Of a stretch of DNA of 9,651 bases, positions 1-6,810 are shown one piece after another. The notes beneath the pieces were generated by a model, which was given only the letters and a program-made list of their open reading frames with translations, had not been told where the DNA came from and ran no database searches. The stretch covers positions 1 through 9,651 of the forward strand of contig DGUV01000089.1 in assembly GCA_002395775.1 (NCBI GenBank). Direction: 5' to 3'. This DNA comes from Prevotellaceae bacterium UBA4301 (GTDB lineage Bacteria; Bacteroidota; Bacteroidia; Bacteroidales; Bacteroidaceae). Made by a program: the position numbers and the translations under genes. Within the stretch, counting starts at the first letter, position 1. The number at the start of each line of letters is the position of its first letter.

Positions 1-750
1 CTGCAGGAGAGCTATGACAATGCCGGCTTGCAGATAGGATTGACAGCGGAGCAGGAAGCCTCAGGGGCATTGTTGTGTTTGGACGTGACCGAGGAGGTCA
101 TTCGCGAGGCCATTGACCTCGGGTGTAATCTCATCATCAGCCACCATCCCTTGCTCTTCCGCCCCCTGAAGCGAGTGACAGAGGCCACCCAGGTGGAGCG
201 CTGTGTCCGCTTGGCCATACAGAACGACATTGCCATCTATTCTGCCCACACCAATCTAGACAATGCCGAGGACGGAGTGAACTATCGTATTGCCGAGAAA
301 CTGGGACTGGTGGACGTGCAGATGATGCAACCCCATCTGGTGCGTGTCGGTGAGCGGCAAGTGACGGCTGGTAGCGGGCTCGTAGGCTATCTGCCTGGTC
401 CAGAGGACTCCTTAGCCTTCCTGCAGCGCATTAAGGATGTGTTCCGCATCGAATGTCTGCAGCACAACGAACTCCTCCAACGTCCCATTGAGACGGTGGC
501 TTTGTGCGGAGGTGCAGGCGCATTCCTGCTTGACGAAGCTATTCGGCTCGAGGCCGATGCCTTCCTTACAGGCGAAATGTCGTACCACCAGTTCTTCGGA
601 CACGAACAGGAAATTCAGCTGGCTGTCATGGGGCATTATCAGAGTGAGCAATATACGAAAGAGATTTTCTATCAGCTCGTTAGCGAACTGGCCCCCGAAC
701 TGCCGCTGTTCACCACAAACATTGACACCAACCCTATTCACTACCTGTAA
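1..750 (+). CDS. Nif3-like dinuclear metal center protein (5' truncated by window)
   Basis: This is a Nif3/YbgI family (GTP cyclohydrolase I type 2 homolog) protein that binds two metal ions; its cellular role is not settled. The reading frame is open from base 1, so the true start lies upstream and probably only some 10-25 residues are missing. Numbering from base 1, the metal-ligand motifs are visible: ISHHP with H48 and H49, SAHTNLD with D87, and GHYQSE with H212 and E216. These match the known H-H-D-H-E ligand set of E. coli YbgI. At 249 visible residues it is the short YbgI-like form, without the large inserted domain found in the ~365-residue members. The TAA stop is at 748-750. The zinc-ribbon gene follows 58 bp later on the same strand and is probably co-transcribed. 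TTG at 28 is not a likely start because conserved family sequence (ESYDNAGLQIG) extends upstream of it. Confidence 0.93.
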   Translation: MQESYDNAGLQIGLTAEQEASGALLCLDVTEEVIREAIDLGCNLIISHHPLLFRPLKRVTEATQVERCVRLAIQNDIAIYSAHTNLDNAEDGVNYRIAEKLGLVDVQMMQPHLVRVGERQVTAGSGLVGYLPGPEDSLAFLQRIKDVFRIECLQHNELLQRPIETVALCGGAGAFLLDEAIRLEADAFLTGEMSYHQFFGHEQEIQLAVMGHYQSEQYTKEIFYQLVSELAPELPLFTTNIDTNPIHYL

Positions 751-752
751 CC

Positions 753-800
753 TCTAACCCTTAACCCCTTAACCCCTTAACCCGTTAACCTATTAAACTC
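753..800. repeat. Degenerating 8-bp tandem repeat in the Nif3/zinc-ribbon spacer
   Basis: The spacer can be read as six consecutive octamers: TCTAACCC, TTAACCCC, TTAACCCC, TTAACCCG, TTAACCTA and TTAAACTC. They end 8 bp before the ATG at 809. Similarity to TTAACCCC is perfect in the middle and decays outwards. The pattern is direct from sequence. Whether it has a function, such as setting gene spacing or allowing length variation by slippage, is unknown. Confidence 0.75.
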
Positions 801-808
801 TTATATAA

Positions 809-1642
809 ATGGCAAGTAAAGTAAAAGACCCTGCAGAACTGACCGTAGAGGAGAAACTGAAGAACCTCTATCAACTGCAAACCATGCTGTCGGAAATCGA
901 CAAGATTAAGACCCTGCGCGGAGAACTTCCTCTGGAGGTTCAGGACTTGGAGGACGAAATCGAAGGTCTGACCACCCGCATCGAAAAGATTCAGAACGAG
1001 ATTGTGGAACTGAAGCGCGAGGTTGCCGACCGTCGTGGAAACATTGAGAATGCCAACCATTCTATTGAGAAGTACAAGGTGCAGATGGACAATGTGCGCA
1101 ACAACCGCGAGTACGACTCCCTGAACAAGGAAATCGAATTCCAGACACTTGACATCGAACTCAATCAGAAGAAGATACGCGAGGCTGAGGATGCCGTTCG
1201 CCAGAAGAGCGATGAGCTGACTCGTAGCACAGAGGCCGTTACGGAGCGTCGCACCGACTTGGATATCAAGAAGTCGGAGCTCGAGGAAATCATCTCTGAG
1301 ACTAAGGCCGAGGAGGAGAAGCTGCGTGAGCGTTCAAAGAATCTTGAGGCCCTGATTGAGCCCCGTCTGCTGGCATCATTCAAGCGCATTCGTCGCAACT
1401 CACGCAACGGACTGGGCATAGTTTACGTTCAGCGTGATGCCTGTGGCGGTTGCTTCAACAAGATTCCGCCCCAGCGCCAGTTGGACATCCGCATGCGCAA
1501 GAAGATTATCGTTTGCGAATATTGCGGTCGCATCATGATTGACCCCGAATTGGCAGGCGTAAAACTCGACAAGCCTGTTGACGAGAAGCCAAAGCGTCGT
1601 TCGTCGCGTGCCAAGAAGGCAACAAGCGAGCCTGAAGCATAA
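809..1642 (+). CDS. Coiled-coil C4-type zinc-ribbon protein (COG1579/DUF164 family)
   Basis: The 277-residue protein has a long helical coiled coil (about residues 10-190, rich in E, K, R, I and L) followed by a zinc ribbon. The zinc ribbon has two CxxC knuckles, C212/C215 (CGGC) and C236/C239 (CEYC). The family motif NNREYDSLNKEIE sits near residues 98-110. This matches the COG1579 family, which includes the H. pylori protein HP0958 and chlamydial CdsZ. Members are proposed to be nucleic-acid or protein-binding adaptors, and the role in Bacteroidota is not established. The C-terminal tail (about 255-277) is basic and low-complexity (KPKRRSSRAKK), as in nucleic-acid-binding proteins. The start is the only sensible ATG before the coiled coil, and no Shine-Dalgarno precedes it. 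No promoter is visible in the 58-bp gap, so it is probably read through from Nif3. A hairpin terminator follows at 1674. Confidence 0.92.
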   Translation: MASKVKDPAELTVEEKLKNLYQLQTMLSEIDKIKTLRGELPLEVQDLEDEIEGLTTRIEKIQNEIVELKREVADRRGNIENANHSIEKYKVQMDNVRNNREYDSLNKEIEFQTLDIELNQKKIREAEDAVRQKSDELTRSTEAVTERRTDLDIKKSELEEIISETKAEEEKLRERSKNLEALIEPRLLASFKRIRRNSRNGLGIVYVQRDACGGCFNKIPPQRQLDIRMRKKIIVCEYCGRIMIDPELAGVKLDKPVDEKPKRRSSRAKKATSEPEA

Positions 1643-1673
1643 GTCTCTGGCTGCCCTGGAACGCAGATAAATC

Positions 1674-1711
1674 AAAAGGGATTGGAACCATCTTTGGTTT
1701 CAGTCCCTTTT
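1674..1711. terminator. Hairpin terminator between convergent genes
   Basis: The 17-base arm AAAAGGGATTGGAACCA (1674-1690) and its partner TGGTTTCAGTCCCTTTT (1695-1711) pair completely if two G-U pairs are allowed, around a TCTT loop. The A-run/T-run flanks are typical of a bidirectional intrinsic terminator. The pairing is better on the plus-strand RNA, because both G-U positions become A-C mismatches on the minus strand. It sits 31 bp after the zinc-ribbon stop and 9 bp past the stop of the convergent minus-strand gene. Confidence 0.85.
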
Positions 1712-1720
1712 CTGTTGTCC

Positions 1721-2188
1721 TCACAGTTCGTCGTATTGTGGAATCTCGCGCAGGAACTCATATCTTCCCCCCTCATAGTCAATGCGGCAACAGTAGTGCT
1801 GCAGACCGTTGGAGACGATGAGATAGGGCACGCGCAGGACGATGTTGTAGCGGCTGATTTGGTCAAACACGCGTTGCGAGAGCTCGATGTGCGGCGCCTT
1901 ATACTCCACAATCATCCGGGGCTGTGCCGTCTGATCATAGAGCACCGTGTCGCAACGTTTCGTCGTAGAGTTCAGCGAGAGCGACACCTCGTTGGCGAGC
2001 AAGCCCTCGGGATAGCCTTTGTGGTGGATGAGAAAGTGTACGAAATGCTGGCGCACCCATTCCTCGGGCGTCAGTTTGATGTATCGCCGCCGCAGGATGT
2101 CGAACACCTGCGTCTGACCCTCGCGTTGGACGAGTTTCAGTTCGGCTGGTGGAAGGTTTAGTGTCATCATCATGACAAAATTAAACAT
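1721..2188 (-). CDS. Orphan HsdR N-terminal-like PD-(D/E)xK domain protein
   Basis: This 155-residue protein resembles the stand-alone 'type I restriction enzyme R protein N-terminal domain' proteins common in Bacteroidales (HSDR_N_2-type). The nuclease fold signature is visible: E67 in the ANEVSL strand, D80 in KRCDTVLYD, then E95-x-K97 in IVEYKAP, and a downstream QISRYN (Q110, Y114) like the family's QxxxY. The motif LTPEEWVRQHFVHFLI (40-54) is also characteristic. No helicase domain and no HsdM or HsdS neighbours are present, so it is unlikely to be a working restriction system; its function is unknown. The start is uncertain. M1 (2188) gives the longest form, but the family core begins at about MTLNLPPAEL, so M6-M8 (2173-2165) are good alternatives. 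It diverges from the AMP nucleosidase gene and ends at the shared terminator. Confidence 0.82.
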   Translation of the reverse strand: MFNFVMMMTLNLPPAELKLVQREGQTQVFDILRRRYIKLTPEEWVRQHFVHFLIHHKGYPEGLLANEVSLSLNSTTKRCDTVLYDQTAQPRMIVEYKAPHIELSQRVFDQISRYNIVLRVPYLIVSNGLQHYCCRIDYEGGRYEFLREIPQYDEL

Positions 2189-2216
2189 TAAAAATCAATA
2201 ATTAAAAATAATTTCG

Positions 2217-2224
2217 TACATTTG
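2217..2224 (+). promoter_or_regulatory. Bacteroidota -7 box for AMP nucleosidase
   Basis: TACATTTG matches TAnnTTTG exactly and lies 22 bp before the amn ATG, in an AT-rich divergent intergenic region. I see no good TTG/TTTG element 19-21 bp upstream, so this is a half-supported promoter. Confidence 0.5.
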
Positions 2225-2246
2225 TAACCAAATACACAAATACGCT

Positions 2247-3023
2247 ATGAAAACAAAGGAAGAAATCGTTCAAAACTGGTTACCGCGATACACCAACTGC
2301 CCTTTGGAGGAGTTCGGCGAATACATCTTGCTGACCAACTTCAACAACTATGTTGACATCTTCTGCGATAAGTTTGGTATTGAGCATCCCGACTATAAGG
2401 CCAACATGCGTTCGGCTACGGCAGAGGGTATCACGATGATAAACTTTGGCATGGGTTCGCCCAATGCCGCCATCATCATGGATCTCCTCTCTTCCATCAG
2501 TCCCAAGGCTTGTCTGTTCCTGGGTAAGTGTGGAGGCATTTCCAATAAGACGAAGCGTGGCGACCTCATCCTGCCCATTGCAGGCATCCGTGGCGAGGGA
2601 ACCAGCAACGATTACTTCCCGCCCGAAGTGCCTGCCCTGCCGGCGTTTATGATGCAGCGTGCCGTCTCCTCTGCTATCCGAGACATGGGGCATGATTACT
2701 GGACGGGCACCGTCTATACCACCAACCGCCGTGTTTGGGAGCACGATGACGAGTTCAAGGCTTATCTGCGCCGCACACGCGCTATGGCGGTTGATATGGA
2801 GACGGCAACCCTCTTCACTTGTGGCTTTGCTAATCACATTCCCACGGGTGCCTTGTTGCTCGTCAGCGACAACCCCATGACGCCCGAAGGCGTAAAGACG
2901 GCTGAGAGCGACCATCAGGTCACGGCCAGTTACGTCGATGATCACGTCCAGATAGGCATCGAAGCCCTGGAGATGATTAAGCAGGAGAAGAAGACGGTAC
3001 GCCACCTGAAGTTTGATTACTAA
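2247..3023 (+). CDS. amn: AMP nucleosidase
   Basis: This enzyme hydrolyses AMP to adenine and ribose-5-phosphate in purine salvage, in the cytoplasm. The 258-residue protein is the short Bacteroidales form, containing only the PNP/UDP-phosphorylase-type catalytic domain. It lacks the N-terminal regulatory domain of the ~480-residue E. coli Amn. Visible motifs are FGMGSPNA (67-74) and GKCGG (93-97) for phosphate and ribose contacts, AVDMETATLF (181-190), where the Met-Glu binds ribose, and SDNP (207-210), with the Asp that acts on the base. No other purine nucleoside phosphorylase matches the N-terminal sequence ENWLPRYT-like region as well (here QNWLPRYT at 10-17). The ATG at 2247 follows a TAnnTTTG box. 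The stop TAA shares its last base with the ATG of holA, implying translational coupling. Confidence 0.9.
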   Translation: MKTKEEIVQNWLPRYTNCPLEEFGEYILLTNFNNYVDIFCDKFGIEHPDYKANMRSATAEGITMINFGMGSPNAAIIMDLLSSISPKACLFLGKCGGISNKTKRGDLILPIAGIRGEGTSNDYFPPEVPALPAFMMQRAVSSAIRDMGHDYWTGTVYTTNRRVWEHDDEFKAYLRRTRAMAVDMETATLFTCGFANHIPTGALLLVSDNPMTPEGVKTAESDHQVTASYVDDHVQIGIEALEMIKQEKKTVRHLKFDY

Positions 3024-4048
3024 TGGCAAAGGCAAGCTCCGGCCCCTCCTACATGAGCATCGTCCGCGATGTTCAGGCAGGTAAGTTTGCTCCCGTCTAT
3101 CTTTTGATGGGCGAGGAGGACTATTACATCGACAAGGTGGGCAACTACATTGTTGACCAGGCCCTGAAGGCAGAGGAGCGCGACTTTAACTTCGATTTGC
3201 TTTACGGCGCCGATACACGCGCAAACGACATCATCAACATTGCCCGCCAGTATCCCATGATGGCCGACCGGCGGGTGGTGATGGTGCGCGAGTTTCAGTC
3301 GCTGCAGGACAAGGATACGCTTGTAGCCTACGTCCGTAATCCCAATCCGTCCACTGTGCTCGTCCTGTGCCACAAGCATGGGAAACTCGACGGACGACGC
3401 TCGTTGGGCTCCGAAATCAAGAAGCATGGCGTGGTGTTTGAGAGCAAGAAACTCTACGACAACGAGCTTCCTGGCTTCGTCGCCGACTATCTGAGTCGTA
3501 AGAGGGTGGCCATGGAGCCCGCAGCCGTGCAGATGCTGTGCGACCATGTGGGCAGCGACCTCACGCGCCTGGCTGCTGAAATCGAGAAACTGCTCATGGC
3601 CATGCCCAAAGGGCAGACGAGGGTAGGGGCCAAACTCGTAGAGGAGCTCACGGGAATGAGCAAGGACTTCAACAACTTCGAATTGCAAAACGCGCTCGGG
3701 CTCCGCGACTCATACAAGGCCAATCAGATAGTAAAATATTTTGACAGCAATCCTCGCTCATTTGCTCTTCCCGCAACGCTCTCTTTGCTTTTCGGCTTCT
3801 TTTCCGATGTGCTGTTGGCATTCTTTGCCCCCAATCAGACCGACGATGGCATTGCAAGCTTTCTGGGCAAAAGCACATGGGTTTGTCGCCAAGCCATCAT
3901 TCCGGCCCGTCGAAATTATTCTGGCCAGAAGGTGATGAGTATAATAAGTGAAATACGCAAAACCGATGCCAAATCCAAGGGGGTAGGGGGATGCAAAACC
4001 TCCCCTGGCGACCTCCTGAAGGAGCTCGTTTTCTTCATTCTTCACTGA
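3023..4048 (+). CDS. holA: DNA polymerase III subunit delta
   Basis: HolA is the delta subunit of the clamp loader and opens the beta sliding clamp during replication. The 341-residue length is normal. The N-terminal motif FAPVYLLMGEEDYYIDKV is the family signature. It is followed by the DRRVVMVREFQSLQ strand-helix (about residues 88-101) and the SDLTRLAAEIEKL segment (about 183-195). The C-terminus ends in LLKELVFFILH, the usual Bacteroidota ending. The start ATG overlaps the amn stop by one base (TAATG at 3021-3025), so ribosomes finishing amn can restart here. The 3' end is slightly odd: it contains a G-run/C-run segment (about 3979-4006) that can fold into a short hairpin and encodes an unusual GVGGCKTSPGD stretch. 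The frame nevertheless stays intact to the expected end. Confidence 0.92.
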   Translation: MAKASSGPSYMSIVRDVQAGKFAPVYLLMGEEDYYIDKVGNYIVDQALKAEERDFNFDLLYGADTRANDIINIARQYPMMADRRVVMVREFQSLQDKDTLVAYVRNPNPSTVLVLCHKHGKLDGRRSLGSEIKKHGVVFESKKLYDNELPGFVADYLSRKRVAMEPAAVQMLCDHVGSDLTRLAAEIEKLLMAMPKGQTRVGAKLVEELTGMSKDFNNFELQNALGLRDSYKANQIVKYFDSNPRSFALPATLSLLFGFFSDVLLAFFAPNQTDDGIASFLGKSTWVCRQAIIPARRNYSGQKVMSIISEIRKTDAKSKGVGGCKTSPGDLLKELVFFILH

Positions 4049-4783
4049 TTTTTTATTTATTTGCGATTTCCTCTGGATGTCAAAAAAAGTGCTTATCCCC
4101 CTATTAACAAAGGGCTTAGGCTATATTCACGTGCGCTGAGAATCACGTAGAATTTTTCTTCTGCACAGTTGCTCGGAAATATCGGAGTATTTCAAAAAAC
4201 GTCCAGATTGCTCGTTTCCCGATTTGGACTTCAAGATTCTAAATTCAACAAATCGGAATCGTTAATTTAGGGAGATTAAGCATGTTATTTGCAATTTTGA
4301 ATATCCAAATCTAAATTTACCTTCCTTCATCCGCCGTTCTTGATTTCGAATCATGAATACATCATTTGGAATCCCTCCCTTTCTAAATACGAATGAATAT
4401 TCATTCCCTACACCTTCAAATATATAATGTACTATAAACCAAGCATATAATTCAGTTTTGCATACCATATCTTTTAAACCAAATCATGCGACTCTTTCCC
4501 TATATTCATTTTCCTTTGTATGGGCTTCTTTGAGCACCTAAAACGCAGTGAAAACCAGTGTTTTATTCTTTTTTATTCATCCTTTTTCTTTCATATTCCG
4601 AATTTGCGGCCTCTAAATCGCACTTTAGGGTGTTTAAATTCCTCCAATGGTCTATTTTCTATTCCAAATCTTGTTATTGAAACGTAAAACCTGAATCCAT
4701 AGATTTAATTATTGATACCAGAATTTTGTCCGTTAAATTATATTTTGTATCTTTGTATCGAAATAGAAACCTAAAATGAGAGG
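4049..4783. other. Gene-poor AT-rich interval between holA and the HTH gene
   Basis: About 735 bp, clearly more AT-rich than the flanking genes. A T-rich stretch starts at the holA stop. The only open frame of note is on the minus strand at 4262-4468 (68 codons). It has no recognisable domain, no promoter box I can defend and a start right after an in-frame stop. A 20-codon plus-strand frame at 4077-4139 is equally unsupported. An inverted repeat (CCGATTTG at 4219-4226, CAAATCGG at 4249-4256) and a smaller hairpin near 4611-4631 are present. The last 60 bp hold the promoter of the HTH gene. The interval could be decayed acquired DNA, a non-coding RNA locus or a long regulatory region; the sequence alone does not decide. 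Confidence 0.5.
4724..4755 (+). promoter_or_regulatory. Near-consensus Bacteroidota promoter of the HTH gene
   Basis: TTTTG (4724-4728) and TATCTTTG (4748-4755) are separated by exactly 19 bp, matching the primary sigma-factor consensus of Bacteroidota (-33 TTTG, -7 TAnnTTTG). Transcription would start near 4760, giving a leader of about 45 nt before the ATG at 4808. Confidence 0.8.
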
Positions 4784-4807
4784 GTGCATGCATCCCCGCC
4801 TTGCAAG

Positions 4808-5278
4808 ATGAAGGATCGCATTTTTCAAATCATGAAGCAGGAGCATCTCAACCAAAAAGAGTTCTCCGCAACAACTGGCATTAGTCCCGCCACTTTGTCA
4901 AGTATTTTCAATGGCCGCACTAGCCCTACGCTTAATCATGCTGAGTTGCTTCACAAGCGTTTCCCCCGGCTCAACATGTCCTGGCTCATGTTTGGTGAGG
5001 GCGATATGTTTCTGCCCACTGATGAGCAGCATGCCAGCCAGCATGAGGGTACGGCTCAGGATGCTGGGGCTTCCTATAGTGCAGGTCAGTCCGAGGGAGA
5101 CTCCTCTCTCCCCTCAGGAGACGGCTCTCCTACTTTCAATTTCCCGTCAGCTGGAGGGGACTCAAAAATACCAGTTATTCGGGAGGTGGTAAAATATGTT
5201 GACAAACCTCAGCGTCGCATCACGGAGATTCGTATATTCTTTGACGATGGCACTTTCGAGACATTCCCAGGACGCTAA
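4808..5278 (+). CDS. HTH XRE-type (phage-repressor-like) transcriptional regulator
   Basis: The 156-residue protein starts with MKDRIFQIMKQEHLNQKEFS, followed by GISPATLSSIFNGRTSPTLNHAELLHKRFP. This is a helix-turn-helix of the XRE/Cro-CI type within residues 1-55, with the recognition helix around SPATLSSIFNG (26-36). NMSWLMFGEGDMF (56-68) is the usual tail of this domain in Bacteroidales. Residues 70-117 are a low-complexity S/G/Q/D linker. The C-terminal block KYVDKPQRRITEIRIFFDDGTFETF (129-153) is a short conserved strand module seen in related Bacteroidales regulators. There is no LexA-like peptidase domain. I prefer ATG 4808 to GTG 4784 because the family begins MKDRI. No other phage gene is nearby, so it is an orphan regulator. 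It has its own promoter and terminator, and its target is unknown. Confidence 0.85.
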   Translation: MKDRIFQIMKQEHLNQKEFSATTGISPATLSSIFNGRTSPTLNHAELLHKRFPRLNMSWLMFGEGDMFLPTDEQHASQHEGTAQDAGASYSAGQSEGDSSLPSGDGSPTFNFPSAGGDSKIPVIREVVKYVDKPQRRITEIRIFFDDGTFETFPGR

Positions 5279-5302
5279 TACCATATTATAATAAGAAAAG
5301 CA

Positions 5303-5338
5303 AAAGAGGCAACCCAGGATTCCCTGGGTTGCCTCTTT
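5303..5338. terminator. Strong bidirectional terminator
   Basis: Perfect 16-bp stem AAAGAGGCAACCCAGG (5303-5318) and CCTGGGTTGCCTCTTT (5323-5338) around an ATTC loop. It is preceded by A-rich and followed by T-rich sequence on both strands. It lies 24 bp after the HTH stop and 16 bp past the stop of the convergent minus-strand operon, so it can end both. Confidence 0.92.
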
Positions 5339-5354
5339 CGTTTCTTCCGCTTTC

Positions 5355-5762
5355 TTACCAGCCTTCGGGCAGTACGATGTTCTCTACGTCGTGAGCCTTC
5401 TCAAACAAGGGAGCTATTTCCCGCTCCTGGAATCCTGCAATGCCACAGCCGATGCGTGTTACCAGGAATGTCAGGTCGGGTCTTGTCTTGGCAAACGCAA
5501 TGAAGTCGTCCACGTAGGGGCGGATTGTCTCCACGCCACCCTGCATCGTGGGGATGCCGTAGCTCTGTCCTTGCAACCCTACGCCTTGTCCCATGATAGC
5601 GCCAAACTTCTTGTATGCCACCCATGCCGCTCCCCCACCGTGCATGCCGCGCAGGTTGCTTCCGAAGACGAATACCTCGTTGGGAGCCAGTTCCGTAATG
5701 TAGTCGGGCGTTGTCCGTCTTGCTTTTCGTGCCATTTCGGCATTGAAATCGTTTACTTCCAT
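5355..5762 (-). CDS. A1S_2505-like phage non-structural family protein (macro-like fold suspected)
   Basis: The 135-residue protein has the signature VFVFGSNLRGMHGGGAA (30-46), then GAIMGQGVGLQGQSYGIPTM (54-73) and FLVTRIGCGIAGFQEREIAPLF (99-120). I recognise this as the small family annotated as A1S_2505-type phage non-structural protein. The glycine-rich first motif and the overall pattern recall macro (ADP-ribose-binding) domains, but that fold link is inference and no activity is known for this copy. I chose M at 5762 (MEVNDFNAEMARKARR) because the longer open frame upstream runs through the GH130 gene in another frame. It is the last gene of the minus-strand transporter/GH130 set, 49 bp after GH130, with no promoter visible in the gap. 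Co-transcription is therefore likely even though the function looks unrelated to sugar use. Confidence 0.78.
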   Translation of the reverse strand: MEVNDFNAEMARKARRTTPDYITELAPNEVFVFGSNLRGMHGGGAAWVAYKKFGAIMGQGVGLQGQSYGIPTMQGGVETIRPYVDDFIAFAKTRPDLTFLVTRIGCGIAGFQEREIAPLFEKAHDVENIVLPEGW

Positions 5763-5811
5763 AGTATAATTCCTATTTGTGTGTTCAAGGTCTGCCTGAA
5801 GAGGTGCCAGC

Positions 5812-6789
5812 TCAGACGATGCTCGTGCGCTTCGTGAAGTCGATAATCTCGGGTATGTATCCGAAGCAGAGGCCCGTGACGGTGTCGGCGCAACCATAAT
5901 AGACGGCCAGCCGGCCCGTTTCCGGGTCATGCAGGGAGGCGCAGGGGAAGCACACGTTGGGCACGTCGCCAGCCAGTTCGTAAGGCATCTGCGGCGAGAT
6001 GAGGTATGGCCCACTTCGCGCCAGCACGCGCCAAGGTTCGTCCAGGTCGAGTAGGGCAGAACCAAACGAATAGACATAGCCGTTGCACGAGCGCAGCACG
6101 CCGTGGTAGATGAGCAGCCAGCCCTCGCTCGTCTCTATGGGCACCGGGCCGGCTCCTATCTTCATGCACTGCCAGGCACTCTGCTCAAAGGGCGCAGGGG
6201 CCATCACGTGGCGGTGCCGTCCCCAGAACTCCATGTCGGGCGATTCGCTGTAGAAGATGTCGCCGAAGGGCGTGTGTCCCGTGTCGCTGGGGCGGCTGAG
6301 CATGGCATATCGGCCACCAATCTTTCGGGGGAAGAGCACGCCGTTGCGGTTGTAGGGCAGGAAGGCATTCTCCAGCACGTGGAACTCCCGGAAGTCCTTG
6401 GTCCACGCCACCCCTATCGTGGGACCGTGGTAGCCGTTGCACCAGGTCACATAGTACCGGTCGTCGATGCGCGTCACGCGAGGGTCGTAGCCATAGTCGC
6501 CCACGATGTCGAGCGGTTTGGGGTCGATGTCCCACTTGATGCCGTCGGCACTGAAGCCCGTGTGCAGCGTCATGCGTCGGTTGGTGTCGTCACAGCGGAA
6601 CACGCCGGCAAATCCCTCTCCATAGGGCACCACGGCACTGTTGAAGATGCTGTTGCTGTCAGGCAGCAAGTCGCGCGGTATGATAGGATTTCCGGCCGAG
6701 CGCCACATCACCTTCTGGCAGCCCTCGGGCCGTTCCTCCCAGGGCATGTTGGGGAGTGCCTCCCCCATGATTTTCAGGTCTTTTGTCAT
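5812..6789 (-). CDS. GH130 beta-mannoside phosphorylase
   Basis: This is a five-bladed propeller GH130 enzyme of 325 residues, full length for the family. GH130 phosphorylases cleave beta-mannosides with inorganic phosphate, releasing mannose-1-phosphate. The catalytic Asp is D102 in GYDPRVT. Phosphate-binding basic residues are present: R148 (NRNGVLFPRK), R166 (LSRPSD) and H229 (IYHG), with D302 near the C-terminus. These line up with D104, R150, R168, H231 and D304 of the characterised Uhgb_MP, as I recall it. Keeping these basic residues argues for a phosphorylase, not one of the GH130 hydrolases. The sequence resembles the GH130_2 group (YNRNGVLFPRK, GDVPNVCFPCA), whose members act on beta-1,4-mannooligosaccharides or Man-beta-1,4-GlcNAc of N-glycans; which one applies cannot be told here. 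No signal peptide, so cytoplasmic. It starts 21 bp after the transporter stop, so the two are one operon. Confidence 0.9.
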   Translation of the reverse strand: MTKDLKIMGEALPNMPWEERPEGCQKVMWRSAGNPIIPRDLLPDSNSIFNSAVVPYGEGFAGVFRCDDTNRRMTLHTGFSADGIKWDIDPKPLDIVGDYGYDPRVTRIDDRYYVTWCNGYHGPTIGVAWTKDFREFHVLENAFLPYNRNGVLFPRKIGGRYAMLSRPSDTGHTPFGDIFYSESPDMEFWGRHRHVMAPAPFEQSAWQCMKIGAGPVPIETSEGWLLIYHGVLRSCNGYVYSFGSALLDLDEPWRVLARSGPYLISPQMPYELAGDVPNVCFPCASLHDPETGRLAVYYGCADTVTGLCFGYIPEIIDFTKRTSIV

Positions 6790-6810
6790 ATCTTTCTCCG
6801 ATTATTCTGA

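Noticed and set aside
2176..2183. TAATTTTG on the minus strand as a -7 box of the HsdR-N-like gene
   Set aside because: It lies inside the annotated N-terminus, lacks a -33 element at the right distance, and such matches are common in AT-rich DNA; it only hints at a later start.
3979..4006. G-run/C-run hairpin at the 3' end of holA as a mobile repeat insertion
   Set aside because: The reading frame and the conserved C-terminus LLKELVFFILH are intact, so it is simply an unusual coding stretch.
4262..4468. 68-codon minus-strand ORF in the AT-rich interval
   Set aside because: No domain, ribosome-binding site or promoter recognised; kept only as a possible remnant in the interval description.
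5763..6077. N-terminal extension of the A1S_2505-like frame to a start at 6077
   Set aside because: The extension overlaps GH130 in another frame and does not resemble the family, whose conserved region starts just after M at 5762.
6103..6810. 235-codon plus-strand open frame opposite GH130
   Set aside because: Antisense shadow of a gene with intact catalytic and phosphate-binding motifs.
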